A stretch of DNA of 64,000 nucleotides from UBA8752 sp002172485 (lineage in GTDB: Bacteria > Bacteroidota > Bacteroidia > Flavobacteriales_D > Sanyastnellaceae): the NCBI GenBank assembly GCA_042089915.1, contig JBELJZ010000007.1, positions 1-64,000 on the forward strand, written 5' to 3'. Both the position numbers and the translations under genes were made by a program. The notes beneath the pieces are model-generated. The model did not search any database and was not told the DNA's origin. It saw nothing but the letters and a program-made list of their open reading frames with translations. The stretch's first letter is position 1, and each line of letters begins with the position of its first letter. Shown here piece by piece: positions 8,828 to 17,222 of the stretch.

Positions 8828-8907
8828 GGCTTAGAAAACCGACCAACTGAACCGAAGGGCCTACCTTGGCCCGCTGGAAACCTCGGATCTAAACCAATCC
8901 ATTGACC

Positions 8908-9459
8908 ATGACCCAGGACGAAATCCAAGACCTGATCAAGTTTGTCGCCAAATCCGGCGTCAACGAAGTCGAGATTGAAAACAAAGACTTCAAGATCACC
9001 ATCAAGAGCTCCGGTGTGGTGCCCAAGCGCGGCAAAGCCGCTGCAGCTGCTGCCGCTGCCCTCGAGCAACAAGCGGTTCACGTGGCCATGCCGAGCATGC
9101 CCATGCCAATGCAGATGCAACCTGCCATGGCTGCACCCGCTCCGGCACCTGCTCCAGCAGCGCCCGCCCCGGCGCCCGCTGCGCCCGCCGCTGAACCCGC
9201 GCCCGCCGCAGACGCCAACCTCATCGAGATCAAGAGCCCGATGATCGGCACCTTCTACCGCAAGCCGTCCCCCGACAAGGACACCTTCGTGGAAGTGGGC
9301 TCCACCGTCAAGCCTGGCGACACGGTGTGCGTCATCGAGGCGATGAAACTGTTCAACGAAATCGAGAGCGAAGTCTCCGGCCGCATCGTGAAGATCCTGG
9401 TGGACGACAACAGCCCGGTCGAATACGACCAGCCGCTCTTCCTCGTGGAACCGGCCTGA
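8908..9459 (+). CDS. accB: Acetyl-CoA carboxylase biotin carboxyl carrier protein
   Basis: Carries biotin between the carboxylase and carboxyltransferase parts of acetyl-CoA carboxylase. About 183 residues from the ATG at 8908 (a TTG six bases earlier is in frame but unlikely). The N-terminal helix-rich region, with FVAKSGVNEVEIENKDFKI, is followed by a long Ala/Pro-rich flexible linker (PAPAPAP-type, ~residues 40-95) and a biotinyl domain. The biotin-accepting Lys147 lies in the canonical EAMK motif within CVIEAMKLFNEIE. accC begins 31 bases downstream, the usual co-expression of the two subunits. Confidence 0.96.
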   Translation: MTQDEIQDLIKFVAKSGVNEVEIENKDFKITIKSSGVVPKRGKAAAAAAAALEQQAVHVAMPSMPMPMQMQPAMAAPAPAPAPAAPAPAPAAPAAEPAPAADANLIEIKSPMIGTFYRKPSPDKDTFVEVGSTVKPGDTVCVIEAMKLFNEIESEVSGRIVKILVDDNSPVEYDQPLFLVEPA

Positions 9460-9490
9460 GCCCGAGGGCCCAGCCAAACCTTTTCACGAC

Positions 9491-10825
9491 ATGTTCAAGA
9501 AAATCCTGATCGCCAACCGCGGTGAGATTGCCCTCCGGGTCATCCGCACCTGCAAGGAGATGGGCATCAAGACGGTCGCGGTGTATTCCACAGCGGACGC
9601 GGAGAGCCTTCATGTGCGCTTCGCCGATGAGGCGGTGTGCATTGGACCCGCTCAAAGTGCCAAGAGCTACCTCAACATCCCGAACATCATCGCTGCGGCG
9701 GAGATCACCAACGCCGACGCGATTCACCCGGGATATGGCTTCCTGTCCGAGAACGCCCAGTTCTCCCGTGTCTGCGGTGAGAACGACATCAAGTTCATCG
9801 GTGCCTCCCCGGAGATGATTGAAGCCATGGGTGACAAGGCGTCCGCCAAGGCCACGATGGCCGCTGCGGGCGTGCCGACCATCCCGGGCAGCGAAGGCGT
9901 ACTCGACAGCCTCGAGGATGCACTGGCCTGCGCCAAGGAAATCGGTTACCCGGTCATGCTCAAGGCCACTGCCGGCGGTGGCGGCCGCGGCATGCGCGTC
10001 TGTCACAACGACGAAGACACCACCGATGCCTGGGACACCACCCGCCGCGAGGCAGGTGCCGCCTTTGGCAACGACGGCATGTACATGGAGAAGTTCGTGA
10101 CGGAGCCCCGCCACATCGAAATCCAGATTGCCGGCGACCAGAACGGCAAGTGCTGCCACCTGTCCGAGCGGGACTGCTCGATCCAGCGCCGCCACCAGAA
10201 GCTGGTGGAGGAGACCCCGTCACCGTTCATGACCGATGACCTTCGGGAAAAGATGGGTCAAGCCGCCATCGCCGCGGGGGAGGCCGTGAAGTACGAAGGT
10301 GTGGGCACGGTGGAATTCCTCGTCGATGCCGACCGGAACTTCTACTTCATGGAGATGAACACCCGGATTCAGGTGGAGCACACCATCACCGAGGAAGTGG
10401 TGGACTACGACCTGATCAAGGAACAGATCAAGCTCGCCCACGGCGACCCGATTTCCGGCCGGAACTACTACCCGAAGATGCACGCCATCCAATGCCGCAT
10501 CAACGCGGAGGATCCCGACCGCAACTTCGCCCCGAGCCCTGGAACCGTCACCGATTACCACGGACCCGGTGGACACGGCATCCGCATCGACACCCACGTC
10601 TACTCCGGATACCGCATTCCCCCGCACTACGACAGCATGGTCGCCAAACTGATCGTGGTCGCGCAGACCCGGGAGGAGGCCATCACCAAGATGCAACGTG
10701 CCCTCGACGAATACATCATCGAAGGGGTGAAGACCACCATCCCTTTCCACCAGAAGTTGATGCGCCACGCGCGCTTCCGCAGCGGTGATTTCACGACGAA
10801 ATTCCTCGAGGAGGAAACCGTCTGA
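9491..10825 (+). CDS. accC: Acetyl-CoA carboxylase, biotin carboxylase subunit
   Basis: ATP-grasp enzyme that carboxylates the biotin on AccB. The 444-residue protein opens with MFKKILIANRGEIALRVIRT, contains the ATP-binding glycine-rich loop KATAGGGGRGMRV, the catalytic segment EFLVDADRNFYFMEMNTRIQ and the HAIQCRINAEDP motif of biotin carboxylases. Length and order are normal. It is the last gene of the run, closed by a perfect hairpin terminator 20 bases after the stop. The carboxyltransferase subunits accA and accD are not in this window. Confidence 0.97.
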   Translation: MFKKILIANRGEIALRVIRTCKEMGIKTVAVYSTADAESLHVRFADEAVCIGPAQSAKSYLNIPNIIAAAEITNADAIHPGYGFLSENAQFSRVCGENDIKFIGASPEMIEAMGDKASAKATMAAAGVPTIPGSEGVLDSLEDALACAKEIGYPVMLKATAGGGGRGMRVCHNDEDTTDAWDTTRREAGAAFGNDGMYMEKFVTEPRHIEIQIAGDQNGKCCHLSERDCSIQRRHQKLVEETPSPFMTDDLREKMGQAAIAAGEAVKYEGVGTVEFLVDADRNFYFMEMNTRIQVEHTITEEVVDYDLIKEQIKLAHGDPISGRNYYPKMHAIQCRINAEDPDRNFAPSPGTVTDYHGPGGHGIRIDTHVYSGYRIPPHYDSMVAKLIVVAQTREEAITKMQRALDEYIIEGVKTTIPFHQKLMRHARFRSGDFTTKFLEEETV

Positions 10826-10845
10826 GCACGACTTCCATCCCATTG

Positions 10846-10873
10846 AAAAGGGCCCTTTCGAGGGCCCTTTTTA
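10846..10873 (+). terminator. Strong bidirectional terminator between accC and rfaE2
   Basis: AAAAGGGCCCT, loop TTCG, then AGGGCCCTTTTT: an 11-base stem with a UUCG tetraloop. Because the stem is flanked by A-run and T-run it can end transcription from accC (plus) and from rfaE2 (minus), whose stop lies 24 bases away. Confidence 0.92.
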
Positions 10874-10896
10874 ATGTGTGCTGAACGGAAGTGAGG

Positions 10897-11406
10897 TCAG
10901 CCCTTGAGCCGGTTGGCCATGGCCGTTGTGCTGCGTCCGGGAACGAGGTCAATGGTCGCCACACGGCCACCCGAGGCGCGAACCTCTGCGCTGCCGACGA
11001 TGTAGCGGGCATCGGTCGGGTCGATACAATCGGCATCGTAATCGCCGCCTTTGACCAAGACATCCGGCTGCAATGCCAAGATGAGATCCAAGGGCGTATC
11101 CTCACCAAACAAGACCACGCCCCCCACCGAACGCAGGCCCGCCACCACAAAAGCCCGGTCCTGCTCGGGGACGATGGGGCGGTCCGGGCCCTTGCCAAGC
11201 CGGCGCACGCTGTCGTCATCGTTGACCCCCACCACGAGCACGTCACCCAATGCGGCAGCGGCGGCGAGATAGGTGACATGGCCCCGGTGCAACAAATCGA
11301 AGACCCCGTTGGTGAACACCACTTTGCGTCCCGCTGCGCGCCATTCGGCGCAGCGGGCGGCCATGGTACTCCGGTCGAGCATGTCGGCACCGCTGTCCAT
11401 GGTCAT
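10897..11406 (-). CDS. rfaE2: D-glycero-beta-D-manno-heptose 1-phosphate adenylyltransferase
   Basis: Nucleotidyltransferase that makes ADP-heptose for the LPS core, the equivalent of the C-terminal half of E. coli HldE. The 169-residue protein has FTNGVFDLLHRGHVTYLAAA with the HxGH motif, VGVNDDDSVRRLGKGPDRP, and a C-terminal VPGRSTT. The sugar-kinase half is missing, as is usual when kinase and transferase are separate genes. The start overlaps the stop of the flippase-like gene as ATGA. The order panD, flippase, rfaE2 recurs in Bacteroidota as far as I recall. Confidence 0.9.
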   Translation of the reverse strand: MTMDSGADMLDRSTMAARCAEWRAAGRKVVFTNGVFDLLHRGHVTYLAAAAALGDVLVVGVNDDDSVRRLGKGPDRPIVPEQDRAFVVAGLRSVGGVVLFGEDTPLDLILALQPDVLVKGGDYDADCIDPTDARYIVGSAEVRASGGRVATIDLVPGRSTTAMANRLKG

Positions 11407-12410
11407 TCGGCAGTCTCAGGTTTGGCCTGTTGGCCCTTTCGCAAACCCGCCGCCATCAGGAAAAGGTAGCCGATGCCACCCGTGGTAATGATCATGCCCG
11501 TCTGGGTGGCCCAGATCACATTGGCGGTGGCCAGACCCAGCACCTCATTGAAGCCCATGGCGACCAACGCGTACTGAACCGCCAACTGGTAGCTCCCGAT
11601 GCCCCCCGGTGACGGAATGACCATCCCGAAGCCGCCCGCCATCATCACGAAGAGGGCTTTGGCGGGCGTCAATTCCTGAAGCGCGTCGATGCCGAGAAAA
11701 ATCACGTAGGTCATCAGGAAATACATGGCCCAGATGAAGGCAGTATGCCCCAAGAATGCCCACTTCTGCTTCATGTGCCGGACGCTGGCCAATCCCCGGC
11801 CGATGCCTTCAATGAAGCCAAAAGCCTTGGCGAACAATGGAATCTTGGAGAATACCTCCCTCTTGCGCCAAGTCCAGACCGCTCCTGCCGTGAACAGCAC
11901 TGCGGCGCCCACCAACCAGGGCAGTGGACCGCCACCTGGGAGGTCGAATGATGCGCTGAATGCCAGGAACGTGTCCATGTTGGACAAGAGCGCGACCCCC
12001 GTCAACAGGAACAACAAAGCAAAGTCGACCACCCGTTCAGAAATGACCGTACCGAAGAGCTCGTCCACTGGAATGTCATCCGTCTGATTGAGCGCCCCAC
12101 ACCGGGCCAATTCTCCGCTTCTGGGAACAAAGGCGTTGGAGAAGTAGCTGAAGGCCACCGCATGGATGCTGTTGCCCATCTTGGGCTGGTGGCCGAGCGG
12201 CTCCAACAGAATGAGCCAGCGCATTCCGCGGCTCACGATGGCGAGATATCCCATCACGAAGCTGGCGCCAATGCTCCAACCGCTTGCACTCCGCATGTCA
12301 TCCCACAGTGCTTGCGGATCGTCCACGCCGCGCATGGCCAAGGTGAACAGCAGGACGCCGATGCCCAGCATCCCCGCATACTTCAACACCTTGACCAGGG
12401 ATGCGTTCAT
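11403..12410 (-). CDS. Lysylphosphatidylglycerol synthase TM/flippase-like membrane protein
   Basis: Integral membrane protein of 335 residues related to the UPF0104/lysylphosphatidylglycerol synthase transmembrane family, whose members flip or modify lipids. About eight hydrophobic segments are visible, with family motifs ISRGMRW-like (VSRGMRWLILLEPLG), FSYFSNAFVPRSGELARCG and the C-terminal GMVIPSPGGIGSYQ. No aminoacyl-transferase domain is attached. The chosen start (12410) overlaps the panD stop as ATGA; longer upstream extensions lack family similarity. Placed between panD and rfaE2 on the same transcript. Substrate unknown. A paralogue occurs at 16146-17219. Confidence 0.85.
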   Translation of the reverse strand: MNASLVKVLKYAGMLGIGVLLFTLAMRGVDDPQALWDDMRSASGWSIGASFVMGYLAIVSRGMRWLILLEPLGHQPKMGNSIHAVAFSYFSNAFVPRSGELARCGALNQTDDIPVDELFGTVISERVVDFALLFLLTGVALLSNMDTFLAFSASFDLPGGGPLPWLVGAAVLFTAGAVWTWRKREVFSKIPLFAKAFGFIEGIGRGLASVRHMKQKWAFLGHTAFIWAMYFLMTYVIFLGIDALQELTPAKALFVMMAGGFGMVIPSPGGIGSYQLAVQYALVAMGFNEVLGLATANVIWATQTGMIITTGGIGYLFLMAAGLRKGQQAKPETAE

Positions 12411-12760
12411 GCCGTCAATCGGTTGGTCGCTGTATCGGGAAAGACCACGGTGGGCTTGAAGTTCTTCGCTTCCTCGAGCTCCATGCTGCCGTACGCGATG
12501 ACAATCACGATGTCGCCGGGCTGGCAACGCCGGGCCGCTGGACCATTCAGACACACCATTCCAGATTCCCTCTCTCCCTCGATGACATAGGTTTCGATGC
12601 GCTCCCCGTTGTTGCAGTTCACGATCTGCACCTTTTCGCCCACGACCAATCCAGCCGCGTCAATCAAATCGGCATCCAACGTGATGCTCCCGATGTAGTT
12701 GAGGTCCGCCTCGGTGACGGTGATGCGGTGCAGCTTCGCCCGCATGATGTCGATGCGCAT
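12407..12760 (-). CDS. panD: Aspartate 1-decarboxylase
   Basis: Makes beta-alanine for pantothenate and coenzyme A. The 117-residue proenzyme cleaves itself between Gly24 and Ser25, visible as YIGSITLDADL; Ser25 becomes the pyruvoyl cofactor. Other conserved parts are LHRITVTEADL, NGERIETYVI, and GPAARRCQPGDIVIVIAYG. Length is normal. The start at 12760 gives the standard N-terminus and follows a TAATTTTG box by five bases. The stop overlaps the next gene as ATGA. Confidence 0.96.
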   Translation of the reverse strand: MRIDIMRAKLHRITVTEADLNYIGSITLDADLIDAAGLVVGEKVQIVNCNNGERIETYVIEGERESGMVCLNGPAARRCQPGDIVIVIAYGSMELEEAKNFKPTVVFPDTATNRLTA

Positions 12761-12765
12761 GGCCG

Positions 12766-12773
12766 CAAAATTA
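12766..12773 (-). promoter_or_regulatory. Putative -7 box (TAATTTTG) five bases before panD
   Basis: Exact match to TAnnTTTG on the minus strand, then CGGCC, then the panD ATG. Suggests that panD-flippase-rfaE2 has its own promoter and starts with a nearly leaderless mRNA. No well-spaced TTG is seen upstream. Confidence 0.55.
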
Positions 12774-12788
12774 GGTCATCCAATGCCC

Positions 12789-14357
12789 TCAGGGACGCAA
12801 GTCTGAAATGGGGTACAATTCCGTGCGCCGGCTGCGGGCCATGGCCTCTCCGGGACACTCTACCCCGTCCGGACATTGCACGAGGGGCTCGTCCGAGCCA
12901 CGGCCCTCGATGCGAATGTGGTCCGGTGGAATGCCGGCGAATTCAAGGTGAACCGCCACCTGCCGCGCCCGTTCTTCGGCCAGCCTTCGATTCGCCACGG
13001 GGTCGCCATCGCTGCTGGCGTGGCCCAAAACCACCAGCATGCCTTCCGACTCCTGCTTCCATTGCTGGGCCCAAGCCTTGACCCGCAGGGCGTCATCCCC
13101 GCGCAGATCGGCGCTGCCAATGGTGTGGAAGACGACCCAGCCCGCCTTCGTTTCCGCCAGCGCTTCATCGAGGTCGGGAAACCGGACGTTCGGGAGAAGG
13201 GAGCGGTCCATGGCGCGCACCCGCCAGACTCCGATGTCCAAGGCCGCCAGCATGTTCAAGACCCAATCCCCTTCAAACAAGGAAAACCGCTGAAGCACCT
13301 GCCCATCGGCATCTCGCCACGTGGCCATCGCCTTGGGACAATCCAGGTTGGGCGGGGGACTTGCTGTCCACTGGTATCGTGCGCCTTCAGCAAGCCGGTC
13401 CAATCGGGCCACCCCCTCCTGGTCAGTCAGGACTTGATCCACCACCACTCCGCCCTCCAATTCCTTGACCTGCCAGGTCACCCAGGCCACGGGTTGGCCT
13501 CCGCACTCCACGGTCAAAGTGTGTCCAAGCAAGGCATTCGCGGGTGCAGGGGCCTCCTCATCCAGCGGCAAGGCCGGACACCACCAGACATCCACCCCGC
13601 CCCGTCCGGCCATGCGTTCCGTGCTCAGCCACCCGCCTTGAACGGGGTGGGGAGTCAGCGCCCATTCATCGGCAGTGGTGTTCAGGTCGTCCATGAACCA
13701 GACCTCGGAGTAATTGCCCCGGCGGGGAATCCGGGCGACATCCCATCCACCTTGCCACTGTCCCCGGCGGTTCTCGAGGGCTTCTTCCGCGCTTCGGGAG
13801 GGCGGACGCAATGCGAGCAACAGGTCCCCTTCGCGGTCGGGATCCGGATCGAACATGGCAAACGTGGCCTCGACCATGCCATCCTGCAATCCGTTCAACG
13901 GCCAAGGACGGGACCACTTCCCGTCGGGCTGTCGGCCACTGAACCACACGGAGTGGCGCCCCGATTGTCTCGTGCTGATGACCGCCATGTCCGTCTCGGG
14001 GTCAATGTCCACGTGGATCAACTCGCCCAAGGCCGCCCAAGCCGGCTCCGGACTTGGCACCCGACCCCACGGCTTGGCTGGCCCGGTGACCCAAGGCGCC
14101 TCGGTGATGGACGCGATGCGGGTCTGGCCTTCCAGCCAATCTTCAGAGTCCGTTGGACGGGACAACACGATGAGCTGTTCCCCGTCCGACCCGAGGACCA
14201 CTTCGTCCGCCACGGTGGAAATGGTGGCCACCTGTTGAAGCTCTGCGGGCCATTGGGCATGCACCGCAGGCGCGGCACACAGGACCATGGCTCCCACCCA
14301 GAGGCAGGTGATCCAGACGGGCGACACCCCCGAAATTCGCCAAGGACGGGTGGTCAT
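12789..14357 (-). CDS. OmpA-family envelope protein with propeller-like and CRD-like regions (PorE-like)
   Basis: Exported protein of 522 residues. A signal peptide lies in the first ~38 residues, ending near APAVHAQ. Residues ~40-290 look like short beta-propeller strands (HSVWFSGRQPDGKWS, YSEVWFMDDLN). Then comes a carboxypeptidase-regulatory-like beta domain (TDQEGVARLDRLAEGARYQW). The last ~120 residues form an OmpA/MotB peptidoglycan-binding domain: LVVLGHASSDGD, RRLAEERARQVAVHLEFAG, IRIEGRGSDEP and SRRTELYP. This order resembles PorE of the type IX machinery, minus its TPR part; that link is inference. No lipobox is obvious. The start overlaps the DUF3109 stop (ATGA). Role likely anchoring or sensing between outer membrane and wall. 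Confidence 0.75.
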   Translation of the reverse strand: MTTRPWRISGVSPVWITCLWVGAMVLCAAPAVHAQWPAELQQVATISTVADEVVLGSDGEQLIVLSRPTDSEDWLEGQTRIASITEAPWVTGPAKPWGRVPSPEPAWAALGELIHVDIDPETDMAVISTRQSGRHSVWFSGRQPDGKWSRPWPLNGLQDGMVEATFAMFDPDPDREGDLLLALRPPSRSAEEALENRRGQWQGGWDVARIPRRGNYSEVWFMDDLNTTADEWALTPHPVQGGWLSTERMAGRGGVDVWWCPALPLDEEAPAPANALLGHTLTVECGGQPVAWVTWQVKELEGGVVVDQVLTDQEGVARLDRLAEGARYQWTASPPPNLDCPKAMATWRDADGQVLQRFSLFEGDWVLNMLAALDIGVWRVRAMDRSLLPNVRFPDLDEALAETKAGWVVFHTIGSADLRGDDALRVKAWAQQWKQESEGMLVVLGHASSDGDPVANRRLAEERARQVAVHLEFAGIPPDHIRIEGRGSDEPLVQCPDGVECPGEAMARSRRTELYPISDLRP

Positions 14358-14968
14358 TCGGCCCCGCTGTTTCCGTCCCCTGCAGACCGACGGGCCTGGA
14401 CTTCCCGCCATTGCATCTCCGCTTCGCAGGCTGCATCGTACCAGGGTTGTCCAAACTTGCGGACGAGGGCATCCTTACAAAATCGGAGGACGCTCAAATC
14501 CAATCCTGCGCCGCATTTCAATGCGCCGTCACATATCGGCCATCGGTGATAATTCACCGCCGTCAAATCCTTCAAAGCCGTAAGGCGAATCGGATACAGG
14601 TGGCAACTGATGGGCTTGCGCCAGCTCGATTTTCCTTCCAAGTAAGCCTGCTCGAATCCGCATTTGGCTGTGCCATCCTCATCGAAAGTAGCATACACGC
14701 ATTCCTTGCCCTTCACAATCGGGGTCACGTGGTCGCCGTCCCCGTCCACCACGTACAGGCCTTCCCGCTCGATGACGGCAAGACTGTCCGGCTTCAACCG
14801 GTCCTTGATCACCTCAAATCCGGCCTCGATTTCCTGAAGTTCCTCGGGCTCCAAGGGGGCACCGCTCTCGCCTTCCACGCAGCACGCGCCTTTGCATGCC
14901 TTGAGATCGCAGCAAAATTTCCGGTCGAAGACCTCAGTAGAGAGGAGGGTGTTGTCAATCAGGATCAC
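14354..14968 (-). CDS. DUF3109 cysteine-rich protein
   Basis: Protein of 204 residues in the DUF3109 family, related to the small metal-cluster YkgJ proteins. The N-terminal FCCDLKACKGACCVEGESGA holds the clustered cysteines; later Cys residues occur in CVYATFDEDGTAKCGFEQ, ISCHLYPIRL and ICDGALKCG, consistent with binding zinc or an iron-sulfur cluster. Function is unknown. It begins with GTG at 14968, four bases after a TAAATTCG box. The stop overlaps the OmpA-like gene as ATGA, so the two are made together. The divergent radical SAM gene begins 71 bases away. Confidence 0.85.
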   Translation of the reverse strand: MILIDNTLLSTEVFDRKFCCDLKACKGACCVEGESGAPLEPEELQEIEAGFEVIKDRLKPDSLAVIEREGLYVVDGDGDHVTPIVKGKECVYATFDEDGTAKCGFEQAYLEGKSSWRKPISCHLYPIRLTALKDLTAVNYHRWPICDGALKCGAGLDLSVLRFCKDALVRKFGQPWYDAACEAEMQWREVQARRSAGDGNSGAE

Positions 14969-14972
14969 GCCT

Positions 14973-14980
14973 CGAATTTA
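14973..14980 (-). promoter_or_regulatory. Putative -7 box (TAAATTCG) four bases before the DUF3109 GTG
   Basis: Minus-strand TAAATTCG, AGGC, then GTG. A TTG lies 15 bases upstream of the box, shorter than the usual ~19. The same spacing recurs at many starts in this window. Confidence 0.45.
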
Positions 14981-15026
14981 CACGGCAACGGGGTGCAAGT
15001 TGCCCTGTCAAACGGGGTCCCGAGGG

Positions 15027-15034
15027 TAAATTGC
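15027..15034 (+). promoter_or_regulatory. Putative -7 box (TAAATTGC) five bases before the radical SAM GTG
   Basis: TAAATTGC, ACACG, then GTG at 15040. The box overlaps an in-frame TTG at 15031, so it argues for GTG at 15040 as the true start. It faces the DUF3109 box across a 46-base divergent region. Confidence 0.4.
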
Positions 15035-15039
15035 ACACG

Positions 15040-16149
15040 GTGATTTCCCAGGTTTCCATCTCGCCCCCGCTCCGACCGCCTCGCGGCCCATGGTCCCGTT
15101 TACGCGCGCTCACAGGCGATCGCTTCAACAGGCTACGGGTGCTGAACGGGACCCGTGCAAGAAATGCACTTCGCCTTCAGCTGGCCTTTCGCCAGGCGAT
15201 CCGTCAGCGAAACGCAGGGAAGCCTATATCCGCCAGGCCAGCCTGGCCGATGAGCCTCAGCGTGGAACCTACGACGGCCTGCAACCTGCGCTGCCCCGAA
15301 TGCCCCAGTGGCCTCCGGAGCTTCACCCGTCCGACCGGCATGCTCGACCCCGACCGGCTTGCCCGGCTCCTCGATGGTCCCAACGGCCTCGCACGGGAAT
15401 TGGTCTACCTCAACCTCTATTTCCAAGGTGAGCCCTACCTGCACACCGGCATGGATGACCTCGTGGCGGTGGGCAAACGCAACGGACTGTACGTCAGCAC
15501 CTCCACCAATGCACACCACCTCACCCCCGAACGGGCCGAATCGCTCGTCCGCAGCGGCATTGACCGGTTGATCATCTCCATCGACGGCGCCACGCAGGAG
15601 GCGTATTCGAGCTACCGGGTCGGCGGCCAATTGGACAAGGTCCTCTCCGGCACCCGGGCCGTGCTGGACGCCAAGCGCCAGTTGGGCAGCGGCACGCCCC
15701 ATGTGGTGTGGCAATTCCTTGTCGTCGGCCACAACGAGCACCAGCTCGCTGATCTCAAGCACATGGCCGGAGAATTCGGAGTGGATGAATTCGCCGTGAA
15801 AACCGCCCAGATCGACCAGCCCGAGGACGGACACCCTTTGCTGACCCGGGACCCCAAGCTGCGCCGCTACGACCGCAGTCCGGACGGCCGGTGGACGCTG
15901 CGCAATCCCATGCTCGACCAATGTTGGCGAATGTGGCAGGGCGCCGTCATCACGTGGGACGGCCGCGTGGTCCCGTGTTGTTTCGACAAGGATGCGGCGC
16001 ATGCCATGGGCACTGCGGAAGATGCGACGTCCTTCCGACAGATCTGGACATCAGCGCGGTATGCGGCTTTCCGGGCCTCGGTGTTTTCCAACCGCGGTGG
16101 CATCGACATCTGCCGCAACTGCAGCGAAGGAACACAGGTGTGGGCATGA
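15040..16149 (+). CDS. Radical SAM/SPASM domain protein
   Basis: Enzyme of ~369 residues. The radical SAM cluster motif CxxxCxxC is seen as TACNLRCPECPSG about 75 residues in. It is followed by a TIM-barrel region with LVYLNLYFQGEPYLH and LIISIDGATQEAYSSYR, and by a C-terminal SPASM region: TWDGRVVPCCFDKDA and GIDICRNCSEG carry auxiliary cluster cysteines. SPASM enzymes modify peptides, proteins or metabolites; no small peptide substrate gene is visible nearby. The start is GTG (15040) or TTG (15031); no ATG precedes the first motif. The stop overlaps the flippase-like gene as ATGA, so the two probably act together. Confidence 0.88.
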   Translation: MISQVSISPPLRPPRGPWSRLRALTGDRFNRLRVLNGTRARNALRLQLAFRQAIRQRNAGKPISARPAWPMSLSVEPTTACNLRCPECPSGLRSFTRPTGMLDPDRLARLLDGPNGLARELVYLNLYFQGEPYLHTGMDDLVAVGKRNGLYVSTSTNAHHLTPERAESLVRSGIDRLIISIDGATQEAYSSYRVGGQLDKVLSGTRAVLDAKRQLGSGTPHVVWQFLVVGHNEHQLADLKHMAGEFGVDEFAVKTAQIDQPEDGHPLLTRDPKLRRYDRSPDGRWTLRNPMLDQCWRMWQGAVITWDGRVVPCCFDKDAAHAMGTAEDATSFRQIWTSARYAAFRASVFSNRGGIDICRNCSEGTQVWA

Positions 16150-17219
16150 CGAAGGACAACATGCCCAAGCTGGGCCCGTGGAAGGCGGTGTTGCCCATCG
16201 GCATCGGGTTGGCCTTTGTGGGATGGACGCTGCAAGGTGCCTTGGCCGAAAACGGGGGTTGGTCTGCTTTGAAATTGGCCATGACCGCACCGGGTTGGCC
16301 CCTGGCGCTGGCCGCCGTCATCAGCTTGGTTTTTCTCCGAGATTTGGGGTATGTCTTGCGTTTGCGCTGGCTTTCGGGTGGCGAATTGGCCTGGCGGCAG
16401 GCCATCGAGACCACGGTGGTCTGGGAGTTTGCGTCGGCCGTCACGCCCGGCATCGTCGGGGGCGGCGGGGTCGCCATCTGGGCCCTGCATTGCCAAGGCA
16501 TGACCGCGGGGCGCAGCACAGCTGTGGTGTTTTCGACCACGTTGCTCGACCAGTTGTTTTATGCGCTGGCGGTGCCTGCGTTTCTGGTCGTCTACGGGAC
16601 GGTGATCCGACCGGAGGCATTGGGGAATGCCTTCGGCTGGGGGGTGTTTTGGGCGAGTTGGGGGCTGATGCTGTTTCTCGCGGCCATCATTGCGTTTGGC
16701 CTCCTGCTGGCACCGGCGGCCACACACCGGCTCTTGTGCGGAATGGCCTCGGTTCGATGGCTTCGCCGCTGGCAACCGAACATCCTCGGCTATGCCGAAG
16801 ATCTGAAGGAGAGTGCGGTGCAAATGCAGCGGCTGCCTTGGACGCAGTGGACCGGTGCCGTGCTCGCCACCCTGATGAGCTGGAGCGCGCGGTTCTTGAC
16901 CCTCGTCGCCGTGATGGGCATGGTCGTGGCGCCCCTGCAGTCCTTGGATGCTCTCTTGATTGTGGCCAGGCAACTGGTGATGTGGGTGTTCCTCCTCGTC
17001 AGTCCGACCCCGGGCTCCAGCGGGGTAGCGGAATGGCTGCTCGACGTGTTTTTTGCGCCTTGGCTGGACGCCTCGCCTTCGCCCCTCGCCCCCGCCATGA
17101 CCATGTTGATTTGGCGTCTGGCCACGCACTTCGTCTACCTCTTGGTGGGGGTGTTGGTGATTCCCGGATGGTTGCGCCGAAACCGAGGTCGGAAAGCCGC
17201 GGGGAGTTCCGAACTTTGA
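16146..17219 (+). CDS. Lysylphosphatidylglycerol synthase TM/flippase-like protein, second paralogue
   Basis: Integral membrane protein of 357 residues with about eight hydrophobic helices, related to the same broad family as the protein at 11403-12410 but clearly diverged. Motifs include FLRDLGYVLRLRWLSGGEL, VTPGIVGGGGVAIWALHCQG, and the C-terminal VSPTPGSSGVAEW, which corresponds to the PSPGGIG segment of the paralogue. The ATG at 16146 lies inside the radical SAM stop codon; an upstream extension would run antiparallel to that gene's coding sense and is rejected. Substrate unknown; a product of the radical SAM enzyme is a reasonable guess. metB follows after 3 bases. Confidence 0.83.
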   Translation: MTKDNMPKLGPWKAVLPIGIGLAFVGWTLQGALAENGGWSALKLAMTAPGWPLALAAVISLVFLRDLGYVLRLRWLSGGELAWRQAIETTVVWEFASAVTPGIVGGGGVAIWALHCQGMTAGRSTAVVFSTTLLDQLFYALAVPAFLVVYGTVIRPEALGNAFGWGVFWASWGLMLFLAAIIAFGLLLAPAATHRLLCGMASVRWLRRWQPNILGYAEDLKESAVQMQRLPWTQWTGAVLATLMSWSARFLTLVAVMGMVVAPLQSLDALLIVARQLVMWVFLLVSPTPGSSGVAEWLLDVFFAPWLDASPSPLAPAMTMLIWRLATHFVYLLVGVLVIPGWLRRNRGRKAAGSSEL

Positions 17220-17222
17220 GGC

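Noticed and set aside
9040..9215. Repetitive Ala/Pro-rich tract as a DNA repeat
   Set aside because: It encodes the flexible linker of the biotin carrier protein, as does the similar tract at 49370-49470 in odhB.
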